Positions 1 to 6,923 of a stretch of 64,000 nt of DNA are shown piece after piece. Each line of letters begins with the position of its first letter. Position 1 is the first letter of the stretch. Source of the stretch: Bifidobacterium boum (GTDB lineage Bacteria; Actinomycetota; Actinomycetes; Actinomycetales; Bifidobacteriaceae); NCBI RefSeq assembly GCF_000741535.1, contig NZ_JGYQ01000018.1:1-64000 (forward strand), in the 5' to 3' direction. The notes under the pieces were generated by a model that saw only the letters and a list, made by a program, of their open reading frames with translations, was not told where the DNA came from and did no database searches. The position numbers and the translations under genes are program-made.

Positions 1-95
1 TCGAGGGACGCACCCCGGAGGAGTTCCGGAGCATGTCCCTCGCGGTCTAGGGCTGTATCCTAATTAACAACGTCCAACAAACGGGGCGCAGTTCA
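1..95 (+). mobile_element. Right end of an IS3-family insertion sequence (partial)
   Basis: Positions 3-50 read EGRTPEEFRSMSLAV followed by TAG, which resembles the C-terminus of IS3-family OrfB transposases (recalled family pattern). The non-coding tail then ends at about 95 in GGGGCGCAGTTCA, whose reverse complement starts TGAACTGCGCCCC, the usual look of an IS3 terminal inverted repeat. The rest of the element lies left of the window. It appears to have inserted next to or into an older transposase remnant. Confidence 0.6.
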
Positions 96-182
96 GTGAC
101 CTTCACAGGGGCCTGATCCTGATCCGCAAGAAGGGAAAGCTCCCCGGAAAGATCATCGAAGCCAACTACGACCTCGAGTACA

Positions 183-617
183 CAGGCCGGCATCCGCCAG
201 GAACTCACCGAGATGTCCGACTGCAAGACCCTCGAGGAGGCGCGGCAACGCAAGGACCGGATCGTGGCCGACTACCGGGACGTGGCCGATCAGGCCGCCA
301 CCTGCCTGGACGAGGGGTTCGAATCCGCGACGGGCGTGATGCAGCTGCCCGCGGGACTGCGCCCGTACATGCGCACCAACAACCACCTCGAACGCCTCAA
401 CCGGGAGATCAAACGCCGCACCCGCGTCATCGGCGTGTTCCCGAACACCGACGCGGCCGTGCGCATGGCCGGGTCCGTGCTCATCGAGCAGAACCGCCTC
501 GTGCAGGCCCGCAAGGCGATCTTCTCCGAGGAGACCCACCGCAAACTCATGCAATCCGACACCGTCGCCAGGCTCAGGGACATCGCCCGCGAACAGGCCA
601 TGCTCCGAGCCGCCTGA
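183..617 (+). pseudogene. IS256/mutator-family transposase, C-terminal remnant
   Basis: The frame opens without a start at 183 (QAGIRQELTEMSDCKTLEEA) and runs to TGA at 617. It contains the segment RTNNHLERLNREIKRRTRVI at about residues 60-80, typical of the C-terminal third of IS256-type transposases, where N-x-x-E-R-x-N-R-E-x-(K/R)-R-R-x-R is strongly conserved. Full proteins are about 400 residues, so two thirds, including the first two catalytic aspartates, are missing. Positions 96-182 read in another frame as a possible further transposase scrap. The AT-rich stretch to about 690, ending near CGGACTTGACCC, may be the IS256 right end. Positions 618-849 hold no other gene that I can see. 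Confidence 0.75.
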
Positions 618-849
618 CCGACACGATACACCCACAAAACCGCAACGCGAAGCCAAAACCCAAATTACACACAAAAACGGACTTGACCCACTCGGCACAC
701 AACCATGTAACGGATATACCGATATGTGACGCATTATTCCCCGTTTCTATCCACAGGTTGAAGCAGCGAAGAAAATAGGAATGAGTCAATCAAGCAATAA
801 GTCATTCACTCGCGTTCTTTGTACACAGTCAAACACCGATAATCAGAGG

Positions 850-1515
850 TTATGCATTCGCGTCGATGAAAATCTCACAATGGGAGCCCGAACCTATGAT
901 ATAGTCTGATCGAATCTTTCCATTCGCAGAAAGATTGGTAAGATTATCCCTCAAATCCTTCACCTCTGACGACCTGTACTCGGCAATTGCCGTCTGAAGA
1001 TCGCTATCGGAAAGAGAAGAATCAAACACACCCGCTGCGGCGGAATAAACCGACAACACCGTGTTCTCATCACCAGTGGCATAAATCCTGACAAAATTCG
1101 AACTCGACTGATGATATTCCACCACATCAACAGGCGCACCGTTGATGGTCGCATGTACACCCGAAGAACCCTGAAATGCCGGAAGACGATATTCAACCCT
1201 TTTATACGGTCCATTCTGGCGATATTCTTCGTCTGGCCTGAAAGTAGCACTGTCCACCGCCTCCATACCCGCAGCCTGCGCGACTGAATTCAATACCTTC
1301 GCAGGATCCCGATCCGCGCTGGAAGGAGAAGACGAAGCGGCATTACTTTGAGACGAACTCGTCGGCACAGTTGTCGCCGGGACAGTCGATTCAGGAGTTT
1401 CTGAAGAGCCTTCCTGCGATCCAATTACTCCCAGAACAAGCACCACACCAATAATCGCCCAAAACCACCACTTACGCCACAATGGTTTCTTCTTCTGAGA
1501 TGTGTCATCTGCCAT
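850..1515 (-). CDS. Membrane-anchored protein of unknown function
   Basis: A 221-residue protein with a short basic N-terminus (DDTSQKKKPLWRKWW), one transmembrane segment at about residues 17-33, then a Ser/Thr/Pro-rich linker (about 35-68) and an extracytoplasmic C-terminal domain of about 150 residues. The layout fits a signal-anchored surface protein. The start ATG lies just after a GGGGAAAA stretch on the coding strand. It follows a second small membrane protein by 13 bp, so the two probably form one transcript. I do not recognise the extracellular domain. Confidence 0.65.
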   Translation of the reverse strand: MADDTSQKKKPLWRKWWFWAIIGVVLVLGVIGSQEGSSETPESTVPATTVPTSSSQSNAASSSPSSADRDPAKVLNSVAQAAGMEAVDSATFRPDEEYRQNGPYKRVEYRLPAFQGSSGVHATINGAPVDVVEYHQSSSNFVRIYATGDENTVLSVYSAAAGVFDSSLSDSDLQTAIAEYRSSEVKDLRDNLTNLSANGKIRSDYIIGSGSHCEIFIDANA

Positions 1516-1528
1516 GTTTTTTCCCCTG

Positions 1529-1921
1529 CTACTCTCTGACCACCATCAATGCAACAGTATCACGGTCTATTCCGTCGTCGTCCATGGTCTTCATCGCCTG
1601 ATTCATGGTCATCGAAGTCACATCCGGAATCTGAATCTCATCATCTCTAGGAGCCTTGTCATGCCCCGTCTTGACGGCTATGAACAACGACAGCAGGAAC
1701 ACGGCGATCATCGTCAGAAGGACAATCCTGATGACGTCTTCCGGCACGAAGCCGACCAATACTTTTGACTGAATTTCTCTCCCATCTTCACAATCCACAT
1801 AAGTATCCTCAAGAGCAGACAACGCTGTGCAAGCAAAATCTTCAACTTGACTGAACCGCCATGCAATCCATATCTTCTGTTTGAAAGGTAGAAGCATGAC
1901 AGCTGATGTTGCAATAATCAC
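1529..1921 (-). CDS. Small membrane protein ending in a PASTA-like segment
   Basis: A 130-residue reading frame with a transmembrane segment at about residues 64-84 (VIRIVLLTMIAVFLLSLFI), followed by QIPDVTSMTMNQAMKTMDDD and a short tail. That stretch matches the opening of PASTA repeats (V/IPDVxGMxxxxAxxxLxxxG), which in other bacteria bind cell-wall precursors on kinases and penicillin-binding proteins; here only about half a repeat is present. The N-terminal part looks irregular, and the true start or an upstream partner may be lost. It lies 13 bp before the membrane-anchored gene ending at 850. The PASTA resemblance is by eye. Confidence 0.5.
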   Translation of the reverse strand: MIIATSAVMLLPFKQKIWIAWRFSQVEDFACTALSALEDTYVDCEDGREIQSKVLVGFVPEDVIRIVLLTMIAVFLLSLFIAVKTGHDKAPRDDEIQIPDVTSMTMNQAMKTMDDDGIDRDTVALMVVRE

Positions 1922-2100
1922 CTACCCGAAAACGAGCATCAACGCACCTCCGATTCCCAGTCCATTTCTTCACGACATCCAGCACTCACTGCAAACCCGT
2001 GAATCTTTTCATTCGCAGATTACCGAGCCATGAATCGACATCTCAGGTCCGAACATTCCATCGACTTCGACTGCTGAAAATGACAACTTTTCCCGGACAA

Positions 2101-2422
2101 CCTCCGACACCTTCTCCACCAGCCTCCCGCACTCCCTCACCGCCGCCACCACGCTCGCTTCCTGCTCCGCACTAACCGCCAGATTTCAGTGCGGATGCGT
2201 TGAAGCTCTCGAACCACCGGCCCTTGCTCAGCGTCCTGTCTTGCCTTGTCAATGTCGCCGGCTTGCTTGGCGGCCTCGATGAGGAAACGCGACAACGTGA
2301 CGCCACGTTGTTCGGCCAGACCGGCAAGTTCCCGCACCTCGTCTTCGTTGACGCGCAGCGAGATGATGCGCGTTCTTCGTGCGCCTGTCTTGGTTTGCTT
2401 CCGTCGCGTCATGCGAGCCTCC
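2101..2422. repeat. Left copy of the mobC direct repeat
   Basis: This 322-bp stretch is closely similar to 12210-12583 in the same orientation, apart from one 52-bp gap and scattered substitutions. Similarity begins at CCTCCGACACC and ends at GCGAGCCTCC in both copies. The pair brackets the whole restriction-modification region. Confidence 0.85.
2137..2412 (-). pseudogene. mobC: Truncated mobC-like relaxosome accessory gene
   Basis: The first 78 or so residues match the intact protein encoded at 12190-12573 almost throughout (MTRRKQTKTG... SLRV... RGVTLSRFLIEAAKQAGDID). The frame then shifts and ends early with an unrelated arginine-rich tail. Nucleotide comparison shows why: a 52-bp segment between two 8-bp copies of CGCCAGAT in the intact gene (12286 and 12338) is missing here, leaving a single copy at 2177-2184. 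Because 52 is not a multiple of three, the last third is lost. MobC-type proteins carry a ribbon-helix-helix fold and help a relaxase open oriT. This copy probably keeps only the DNA-binding part. Confidence 0.8.
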
Positions 2423-2424
2423 TG

Positions 2425-2697
2425 TCATCGTCTTGTCATCGTTGTCCTCTCGCGCCGTGATAGCGTATTCCAGTCGGTATGGTCTTGCCGTGCTTTCCAT
2501 TCGGTCCAGCGTCGCCATTGCTCCCACCGGTAGCGCGCCGACTGCTGGGTGTCCGAAGGGGCAAGCTGCACCAGTTCCGGTCTCCCCCGTTTCACCGCAC
2601 GGCAAGACCGTTGGGCACGCTTCATGTCATTCCACGTGTCCAGCCAACCGTCACGAAATCCAACAACCAAACACCACAGATGTGCAAAGCATGACAC
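2425..2697 (-). CDS. Possible small arginine-rich protein, unknown
   Basis: A 90-residue frame just upstream of the broken mobC, ending 12 bp before it. Internal starts (for example MKRAQRS at about residue 25) would give a shorter Trp/Arg-rich product. I see no recognised domain, and no equivalent is obvious before the intact mobC at 12573. It may be a genuine element gene or chance coding in GC-rich DNA. Confidence 0.3.
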   Translation of the reverse strand: MSCFAHLWCLVVGFRDGWLDTWNDMKRAQRSCRAVKRGRPELVQLAPSDTQQSARYRWEQWRRWTEWKARQDHTDWNTLSRRERTTMTRR

Positions 2698-2710
2698 ATC
2701 CTAAAGGCAG

Positions 2711-2980
2711 CTACTCACTCTTGCCCATCGACCTCATCCAATCCACCCATTTCAACGGAGAACGCACCGGATCAGGCTCAGCATCGTCGCAATCAGTGAA
2801 ATCCAAGAATGTCTCAGTCAACCGGACTTCACATTTCGAAACCACCGGGAGAACCGTGAATCCGCCTGCCTGATTCCACCACAACAAATCGCCCCCGAAC
2901 ATCGGCATCGGGTTGTCCTCGAAGTAATCGTCTAGCACAAATCGACGTTTCATCTTCACTCGCATTCCTTCCGCGGGCAC
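2711..2980 (-). CDS. Small protein of unknown function
   Basis: An 89-residue protein that begins MPAEGMRVKMKRRFVLDDYF and is rich in aromatic and acidic residues. A second ATG at about residue 6 is possible. There is no signal peptide or membrane segment, and I recognise no family. Its composition, with well-spread charged residues and ordinary codon use, looks like a real cytoplasmic protein. It sits on the minus strand between the broken mobC and another unknown gene, so it may be cargo of the island. Confidence 0.45.
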   Translation of the reverse strand: MPAEGMRVKMKRRFVLDDYFEDNPMPMFGGDLLWWNQAGGFTVLPVVSKCEVRLTETFLDFTDCDDAEPDPVRSPLKWVDWMRSMGKSE

Positions 2981-3087
2981 AGGTCACTTACAACACTGCC
3001 AGAAACCGCCGGAGCAATCGAGCCGCGCACGAAAAATGTGGATAAAAGATGGATTCAGGATTTCACAGCTTCAACAATGTGGATAAC

Positions 3088-3462
3088 TCACCCTCCACAA
3101 TACGACCAATCAAGGTCGGATTCTCCATGATCCCTCGGCCAACCACCATTCCCCGAAGTGTCCCCACGCTCTTTCTCATACACCATCTGCCCAAACGGGA
3201 TTTCAGGGATATATTGACCCGTGACACACATCTGCCGTCCCCGCTCGATCTTCAACAGCTGAAGGAAATACCGCCCAGCAGCACCCGCAGGAACCGTCAC
3301 CTTGAACGGTCGGCCTTCCGCAAGTCGCTTGATATACACCGGCGCCAACCGGTTGAGTCTCCGCTTCTCGAACTCATCGAACATTCCGTGTTCGCTTGCC
3401 ATAAGACCTAAGATATCATATGTTTCGAACATGTGTTCGATTGTCGCCAGATGTACAAGCAC
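3088..3462 (-). CDS. Protein of unknown function beside the hsdS cassettes
   Basis: A 124-residue protein without membrane segments. The middle (about residues 30-70) is rich in Arg/Lys and reads FEKRRLNRLAPVYIKRLAEG, then KVTVPAGAAGRYFLQLLKIE. The C-terminus is polar, with tryptophans. It ends 106 bp after the preceding small gene on the same strand and diverges from the hsdS cassette that starts at 3477, leaving only 14 bp between the two starts, so any promoter must lie inside a coding region. I cannot assign a function. Confidence 0.5.
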   Translation of the reverse strand: MLVHLATIEHMFETYDILGLMASEHGMFDEFEKRRLNRLAPVYIKRLAEGRPFKVTVPAGAAGRYFLQLLKIERGRQMCVTGQYIPEIPFGQMVYEKERGDTSGNGGWPRDHGESDLDWSYCGG

Positions 3463-3525
3463 AGTAAGTATCTAGCATGACCGTCAAATGCCTCACTTCA
3501 GCCGATAGCTCGTCTAATACTACTG

Positions 3526-3540
3526 CAAATGGCTATTTGG
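3526..3540 (+). repeat. hsdS inversion site S1
   Basis: CAAATGGCTATTTGG, an imperfect dyad (CAAAT/ATTTG around GGCT). It encodes the ANGYL joint in the silent second-domain cassette. Forward orientation; the shared sequence extends a few bases to the right (CTGC), as at S3. Confidence 0.8.
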
Positions 3541-4067
3541 CTGCAGTCTGTGAATCTCTCGCAGAGAAGCAACAGAATACGATAGTTCCTTTGGAAGGAC
3601 TATGCCAACAAGTAAATGAGAGAACTGATTTCTCTGAAGCGAATTTTGATAGCTACATCTCAACTGAGTCTCTTTTGCCTGAGAAGATGGGCAGGCAGAC
3701 CGCCTCTTCGTTGCCAAAATCAGGGAAAGTGACTAAGTATCAGGCAGGCGACACGCTTGTCTCAAATATACGTCCATATTTCAAAAAGGTTTGGTTCGCT
3801 GACTGTAATGGCACATGTTCTGGCGACGTTATTGTATTTCGGGCGCGGAATGCTTCTATGTCGCCTTATCTGTATTCATTGATTAGATCGGATTCTTTTT
3901 TTGAGTATGTCATGCTTGGTTCGAAAGGTACAAAAATGCCTAGGGGCGACAAAAAACAGATGATGACTTACCCTGTAGTGGCTTCTTGCGCTCAGGCGGA
4001 TCTCCAGTTAATTACATTCTGCGTACATCAGTTGACGAAGAATGCAAGAGAATCGGTGATGCTCAAT

Positions 4068-4157
4068 GAATTGCGCGACAGTCTCCTCCCCAAGCTCATG
4101 TCCGGGGAGATCGACGTTTCGAAGGTGGAGGTTCCTACGCAGCCAAATAGCCATTTG
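4068..4157 (-). repeat. Inverted repeat with hsdS inversion site S2
   Basis: Contains the site in reverse orientation at 4143-4157 (CCAAATAGCCATTTG). The preceding bases encode the conserved HsdS C-terminal tail. The whole 90-bp block matches the reverse complement of 5721-5810 with about seven mismatches, two of them in the site-proximal 72 bp. Confidence 0.8.
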
Positions 4158-4211
4158 CGTAGATTCCACCCTATCCTGCAATCTGTTCCTACCACTATGA
4201 AAGGAACAACA

Positions 4212-5177
4212 ATGGAAACGATCATCAACGCCGTGCTGGCACAAATGCAGCCATTCCTGGACGGCTTCCAATTCAAACAGCTCGCCGTGTCGCTCAAGGC
4301 GGCGTTCGAGAACGCGGAACGCCCTCCCCAACAAGATCGCGGAGACCTGTTGGAACTGTTTCTCACAGCCAAGGAAGTAGAGGGATGCTCGCCTAAGACA
4401 ATCGCCTACTACCGCACCACTTTGGAACACATGACGGCAACCATCGCGAAGCCCTATACGCAGATGACGAGCGAGGACCTGAGGGACTACCTCAATGGCT
4501 ACGGGAGCAGGCACGGCGCCGGCAAAGTCACCATCGACAACATCCGCCGCATCATGTCGAGCTTCTTCTCATGGCTTGAAGACGAGGATTATGTAGTCAA
4601 GAGCCCGGTTCGCAGAATTCACCGAATTAAAACCGCACAGGTAACCAAGGAGGTGCTCACGGACGAGCAGATTGAAAGCCTGCGAGATGGTTGTTCGTGT
4701 GTACGGGACCTTGCGATCATCGATGTGCTGGCGTCCTCAGGGATGCGCGTAGGCGAACTCGTCGGTCTTGACATCAGTGATGTAAACTTGCAGGAACGGG
4801 AATGCATCGTTACAGGCAAAGGCAACAAACAGCGCCCCGTGTACCTCGATGCCCGCGCGAAACTTCATCTCAGTGACTACCTGAAAACGCGCCGTGATGA
4901 TAACCCCGCCCTTTTCGTCACGCTCAGGGGTAGGATGAAACGGATGACCGTCAGCGATGTGGAAGCACGAGTGCGCGAACTCGGCAGAGCCACACAAGTA
5001 GGGCGTGTGCACCCGCACAAATTCCGACGCACTCTCGCCACCCGCGCAATCGACCGGGGAATGCCAATCGAGCAGGTGCAGAAACTCCTCGGCCATGCGA
5101 AAATAGACACGACCATGCACTACGCCATGGTGGACCAGAACAACGTGAAGACATCACATAGGAAGTATTTGGAATGA
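4212..5177 (+). CDS. Tyrosine recombinase (XerD-like) of the hsdS inversion system
   Basis: A 321-residue integrase. The N-terminal SAM-like core-binding domain spans about 55-150 and the catalytic domain about 165-315. Visible catalytic motifs are the first Arg in SSGMRVGELVGL, H-x-x-R in HPHKFRRTLATRA, the second His in LLGHAKIDTT, and the nucleophilic Tyr in MHYAMV. I chose the ATG at 4212 because AAAGGA lies just before it; an ATG at 4197 is possible, and the frame is open upstream into the silent hsdS cassette. It overlaps the next silent cassette (ATG at 5174) by four bases. It lies between the sites, as is common for recombinases that shuffle hsdS domains, so its likely job is inversion there. 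A role as the island integrase is less likely, because it is far from the tRNA end. Confidence 0.85.
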   Translation: METIINAVLAQMQPFLDGFQFKQLAVSLKAAFENAERPPQQDRGDLLELFLTAKEVEGCSPKTIAYYRTTLEHMTATIAKPYTQMTSEDLRDYLNGYGSRHGAGKVTIDNIRRIMSSFFSWLEDEDYVVKSPVRRIHRIKTAQVTKEVLTDEQIESLRDGCSCVRDLAIIDVLASSGMRVGELVGLDISDVNLQERECIVTGKGNKQRPVYLDARAKLHLSDYLKTRRDDNPALFVTLRGRMKRMTVSDVEARVRELGRATQVGRVHPHKFRRTLATRAIDRGMPIEQVQKLLGHAKIDTTMHYAMVDQNNVKTSHRKYLE

Positions 5178-5782
5178 GCTCGAAATACTCAGAAGTTCGA
5201 ATTGAGGATCTCATAGATGAAATAGCCATGGGACCTTTTGGGTCGAATATCAAAGCCGAGTGTTTTATTTCTCATGGCGTACCCGTCTTCAATGGCTCAA
5301 ATCTGACGGGTTACACAACCAACGATGATAATCTTAGATTCGTCTCGCCAGAAAAAGCCGCTTCTCTTGGGAACGCACTTGCATCAAGAGGTGATGTAGT
5401 CGTAACCCATAGAGGGACATTGGGCCAGATTTCCTACATCCCCTACGATTCCCAGTATGAACACTACATCATCTCTCAAAGCCAATTCCGCGTGAGATGC
5501 AACAAGAAAGTTCTTCCTCAATACCTTGTCTCATATTTCCACACCAGAGAAGGGCAATGGAAGTTGTTGTCCAATAAGACTCAAACTGGAGTCCCAGCTC
5601 TTGGAAGACCCACTACATCTTTCAGAAAACTCAATATTCCTTTGCCTCCGATGGAAACCCAACGCAAGATAGTCAAAATTGTTGACTCCATCCGAGAAAA
5701 GATTGCTCTCAATTCTCGTACAAATGGCTATTTGGCTGCGCAGGAACCTCCACCTTCGAAACGTCGATCTCACCGGACATGA
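5174..5782 (+). pseudogene. hsdS: Silent hsdS cassette: alternative first target-recognition domain
   Basis: It starts at ATG 5174, overlapping the recombinase stop (ATGA), so it should be translationally coupled to it. Residues 1-160 form an HsdS-type recognition domain (MGPFGSN, then GDVVVTHRGTLGQ and YIISQSQFRVR). Residues 160-187 form the central helix ending IALNSRTNGYL, identical to the joint in the active gene. After the site at 5721 the frame runs antisense through the active gene's tail and stops at 5782, so only a half subunit is encoded now. Inversion between 5721 and 6389 would attach the active second domain in frame and give a full HsdS on this strand. Half subunits can sometimes pair, so the present product need not be inactive. 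Confidence 0.8.
5705..5735 (+). repeat. hsdS inversion site S3 with 31-bp perfect inverted repeat
   Basis: The core CAAATGGCTATTTGG at 5721-5735, plus the 16 bases before it, is the exact reverse complement of 6389-6419. The site overlaps the 3' ends of both the active hsdS (minus strand) and the silent first-domain cassette (plus strand). Confidence 0.85.
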
Positions 5783-6923
5783 GCTTGGGGAGAAGAGTGT
5801 CACGCAGTTGTTTAAGCTTATGGTTCTCAACCTCAAGCACCTGCTGGTGTTCCAGGATGGGGCTTGCCCATTCGGAGAACTCCGCACATTGATCTTTGTC
5901 GGGAATTACCAGTTCGATACTTTTCATGGTTCTCCCAGAGACTTCAGGGAATGTGGTGCCAGAACCTGCGTCGGCAATCCTCTCCTTATTCTGCTTTAAG
6001 AAGCAGTAGAAAAAGGCGGTGCCGATATCGTCATTTGGAACAATGGACTTGAAACCCTGGTTCGTCGTGACCTCGTCTGCGGCGATAGCGACATACCCTA
6101 TCGGAGCCCGTGAGCTAAACAAAACTGTTCCAGCCGGCATGAGTCTTACGCTGCACGAATCATAGCCGAGCTGGGTTATATCATCTGCTCCATGAGCGAT
6201 GAACTTGTCAGTTGTGTTCGAGAGATCGCGCGGCGTAATCCAGCCGATACCATGTTGAGTGTAGTATTCAGGTTTCTTTTTTGAAGGTGTTGCACCTCCG
6301 ATCACCTCGCCAATATCGCTTATAACCCCATTTGGCTCAATGCCATCCTTATTGAAGAGATAGTCATATCGGCTCAGCAGAAGGTCTTCCAAATAGCCAT
6401 TTGTACGAGAATTGAGAGCGATTGCATCATCAAGGGATTTCAGAATATTAGCGACCTTATCCTGAAAGGCCCGGCTTGGAAGGCTTATCGAGAACTTACG
6501 CACATCAGCAACATTTATGTGAGATACAGTTGCGCCGTTGCTAACACGGAGAAGCCGGGATCTTTGTTCTGGCGCATTCAGGTAGTACGCGAGAAAATAA
6601 GGATTAACTATTTTCTCATCAGGGCGAAGAAGCATTGTCCTCTGCCCAAGACATACGGGTTCGTCGGAATCAATGATTGCAACATTTCCGGCAGGTGCTT
6701 CTCGTGCAAGAATCAAATCGCCCTCACGTGGAATCGCGCGAGAAATTCTACTGAGATATATACTTCGGGAAACGCGTTGGACGCCGTTAAGAATGAGCCT
6801 GCCACGCCCGACATTGGGAGTACGGATGAGAGGGTAGCCCGTTCCTTCATCTTTGGCGCTGCTATGCGGACAATCGACAATCAGGCTACATATATCCTGA
6901 AGCATACAGTTGTCATAGCCCAT
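5709..6923 (-). CDS. hsdS: Type I restriction-modification specificity subunit HsdS (expressed copy)
   Basis: A 404-residue DNA-specificity subunit that directs HsdM and HsdR to a bipartite target. The first recognition domain spans about 10-160, the central conserved helix (SLDDAIALNSRTNGYLEDLL) about 160-190, the second domain about 195-365, and the C-terminal helix (LRDTLLPKLMSGEIDVSKVE) about 365-395. I chose ATG 6923, which overlaps hsdM by 11 bp and gives the usual length; an ATG at 6905 is also possible. Inversion sites lie exactly at the central joint (6389-6403) and near the C-terminus (5721-5735), so the second domain is exchangeable. The gene looks lower in GC than its neighbours, common for horizontally moved hsdS. 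Confidence 0.9.
   Translation of the reverse strand: MGYDNCMLQDICSLIVDCPHSSAKDEGTGYPLIRTPNVGRGRLILNGVQRVSRSIYLSRISRAIPREGDLILAREAPAGNVAIIDSDEPVCLGQRTMLLRPDEKIVNPYFLAYYLNAPEQRSRLLRVSNGATVSHINVADVRKFSISLPSRAFQDKVANILKSLDDAIALNSRTNGYLEDLLLSRYDYLFNKDGIEPNGVISDIGEVIGGATPSKKKPEYYTQHGIGWITPRDLSNTTDKFIAHGADDITQLGYDSCSVRLMPAGTVLFSSRAPIGYVAIAADEVTTNQGFKSIVPNDDIGTAFFYCFLKQNKERIADAGSGTTFPEVSGRTMKSIELVIPDKDQCAEFSEWASPILEHQQVLEVENHKLKQLRDTLLPKLMSGEIDVSKVEVPAQPNSHLYEN
6389..6419 (-). repeat. hsdS inversion site S4 with 31-bp perfect inverted repeat
   Basis: The core CCAAATAGCCATTTG at 6389-6403 is followed by 16 more bases that match the reverse complement of 5705-5735 exactly. It encodes the NSRTNGYL joint between the two recognition domains of the active hsdS. 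Confidence 0.85.

Larger units (their letters stand above)
3477..4196 (+). pseudogene. hsdS: Silent hsdS cassette: alternative second target-recognition domain
   Basis: After a short leader, the frame enters the recombination site at 3526 (ANGYL) and continues as an HsdS-type target-recognition domain (about residues 25-190). It ends in the conserved tail LRDSLLPKLMSGEIDVSKVE, which matches the C-terminus of the active HsdS encoded at 5709-6923. It lacks a first recognition domain and lies on the opposite strand, so it should be silent as it stands. It is bounded by inverted sites at 3526 and 4143. Recombination between the sites at 3526 and 6389 would place it in frame behind the active first domain. 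The frame has no stop before the recombinase gene and is continuous with it up to 5177. Confidence 0.8.

Noticed and set aside
4212..5177. Recombinase as the island integrase
   Set aside because: It is embedded among the hsdS sites and lies 19 kb from the tRNA-Asn end, so local domain inversion explains it better.
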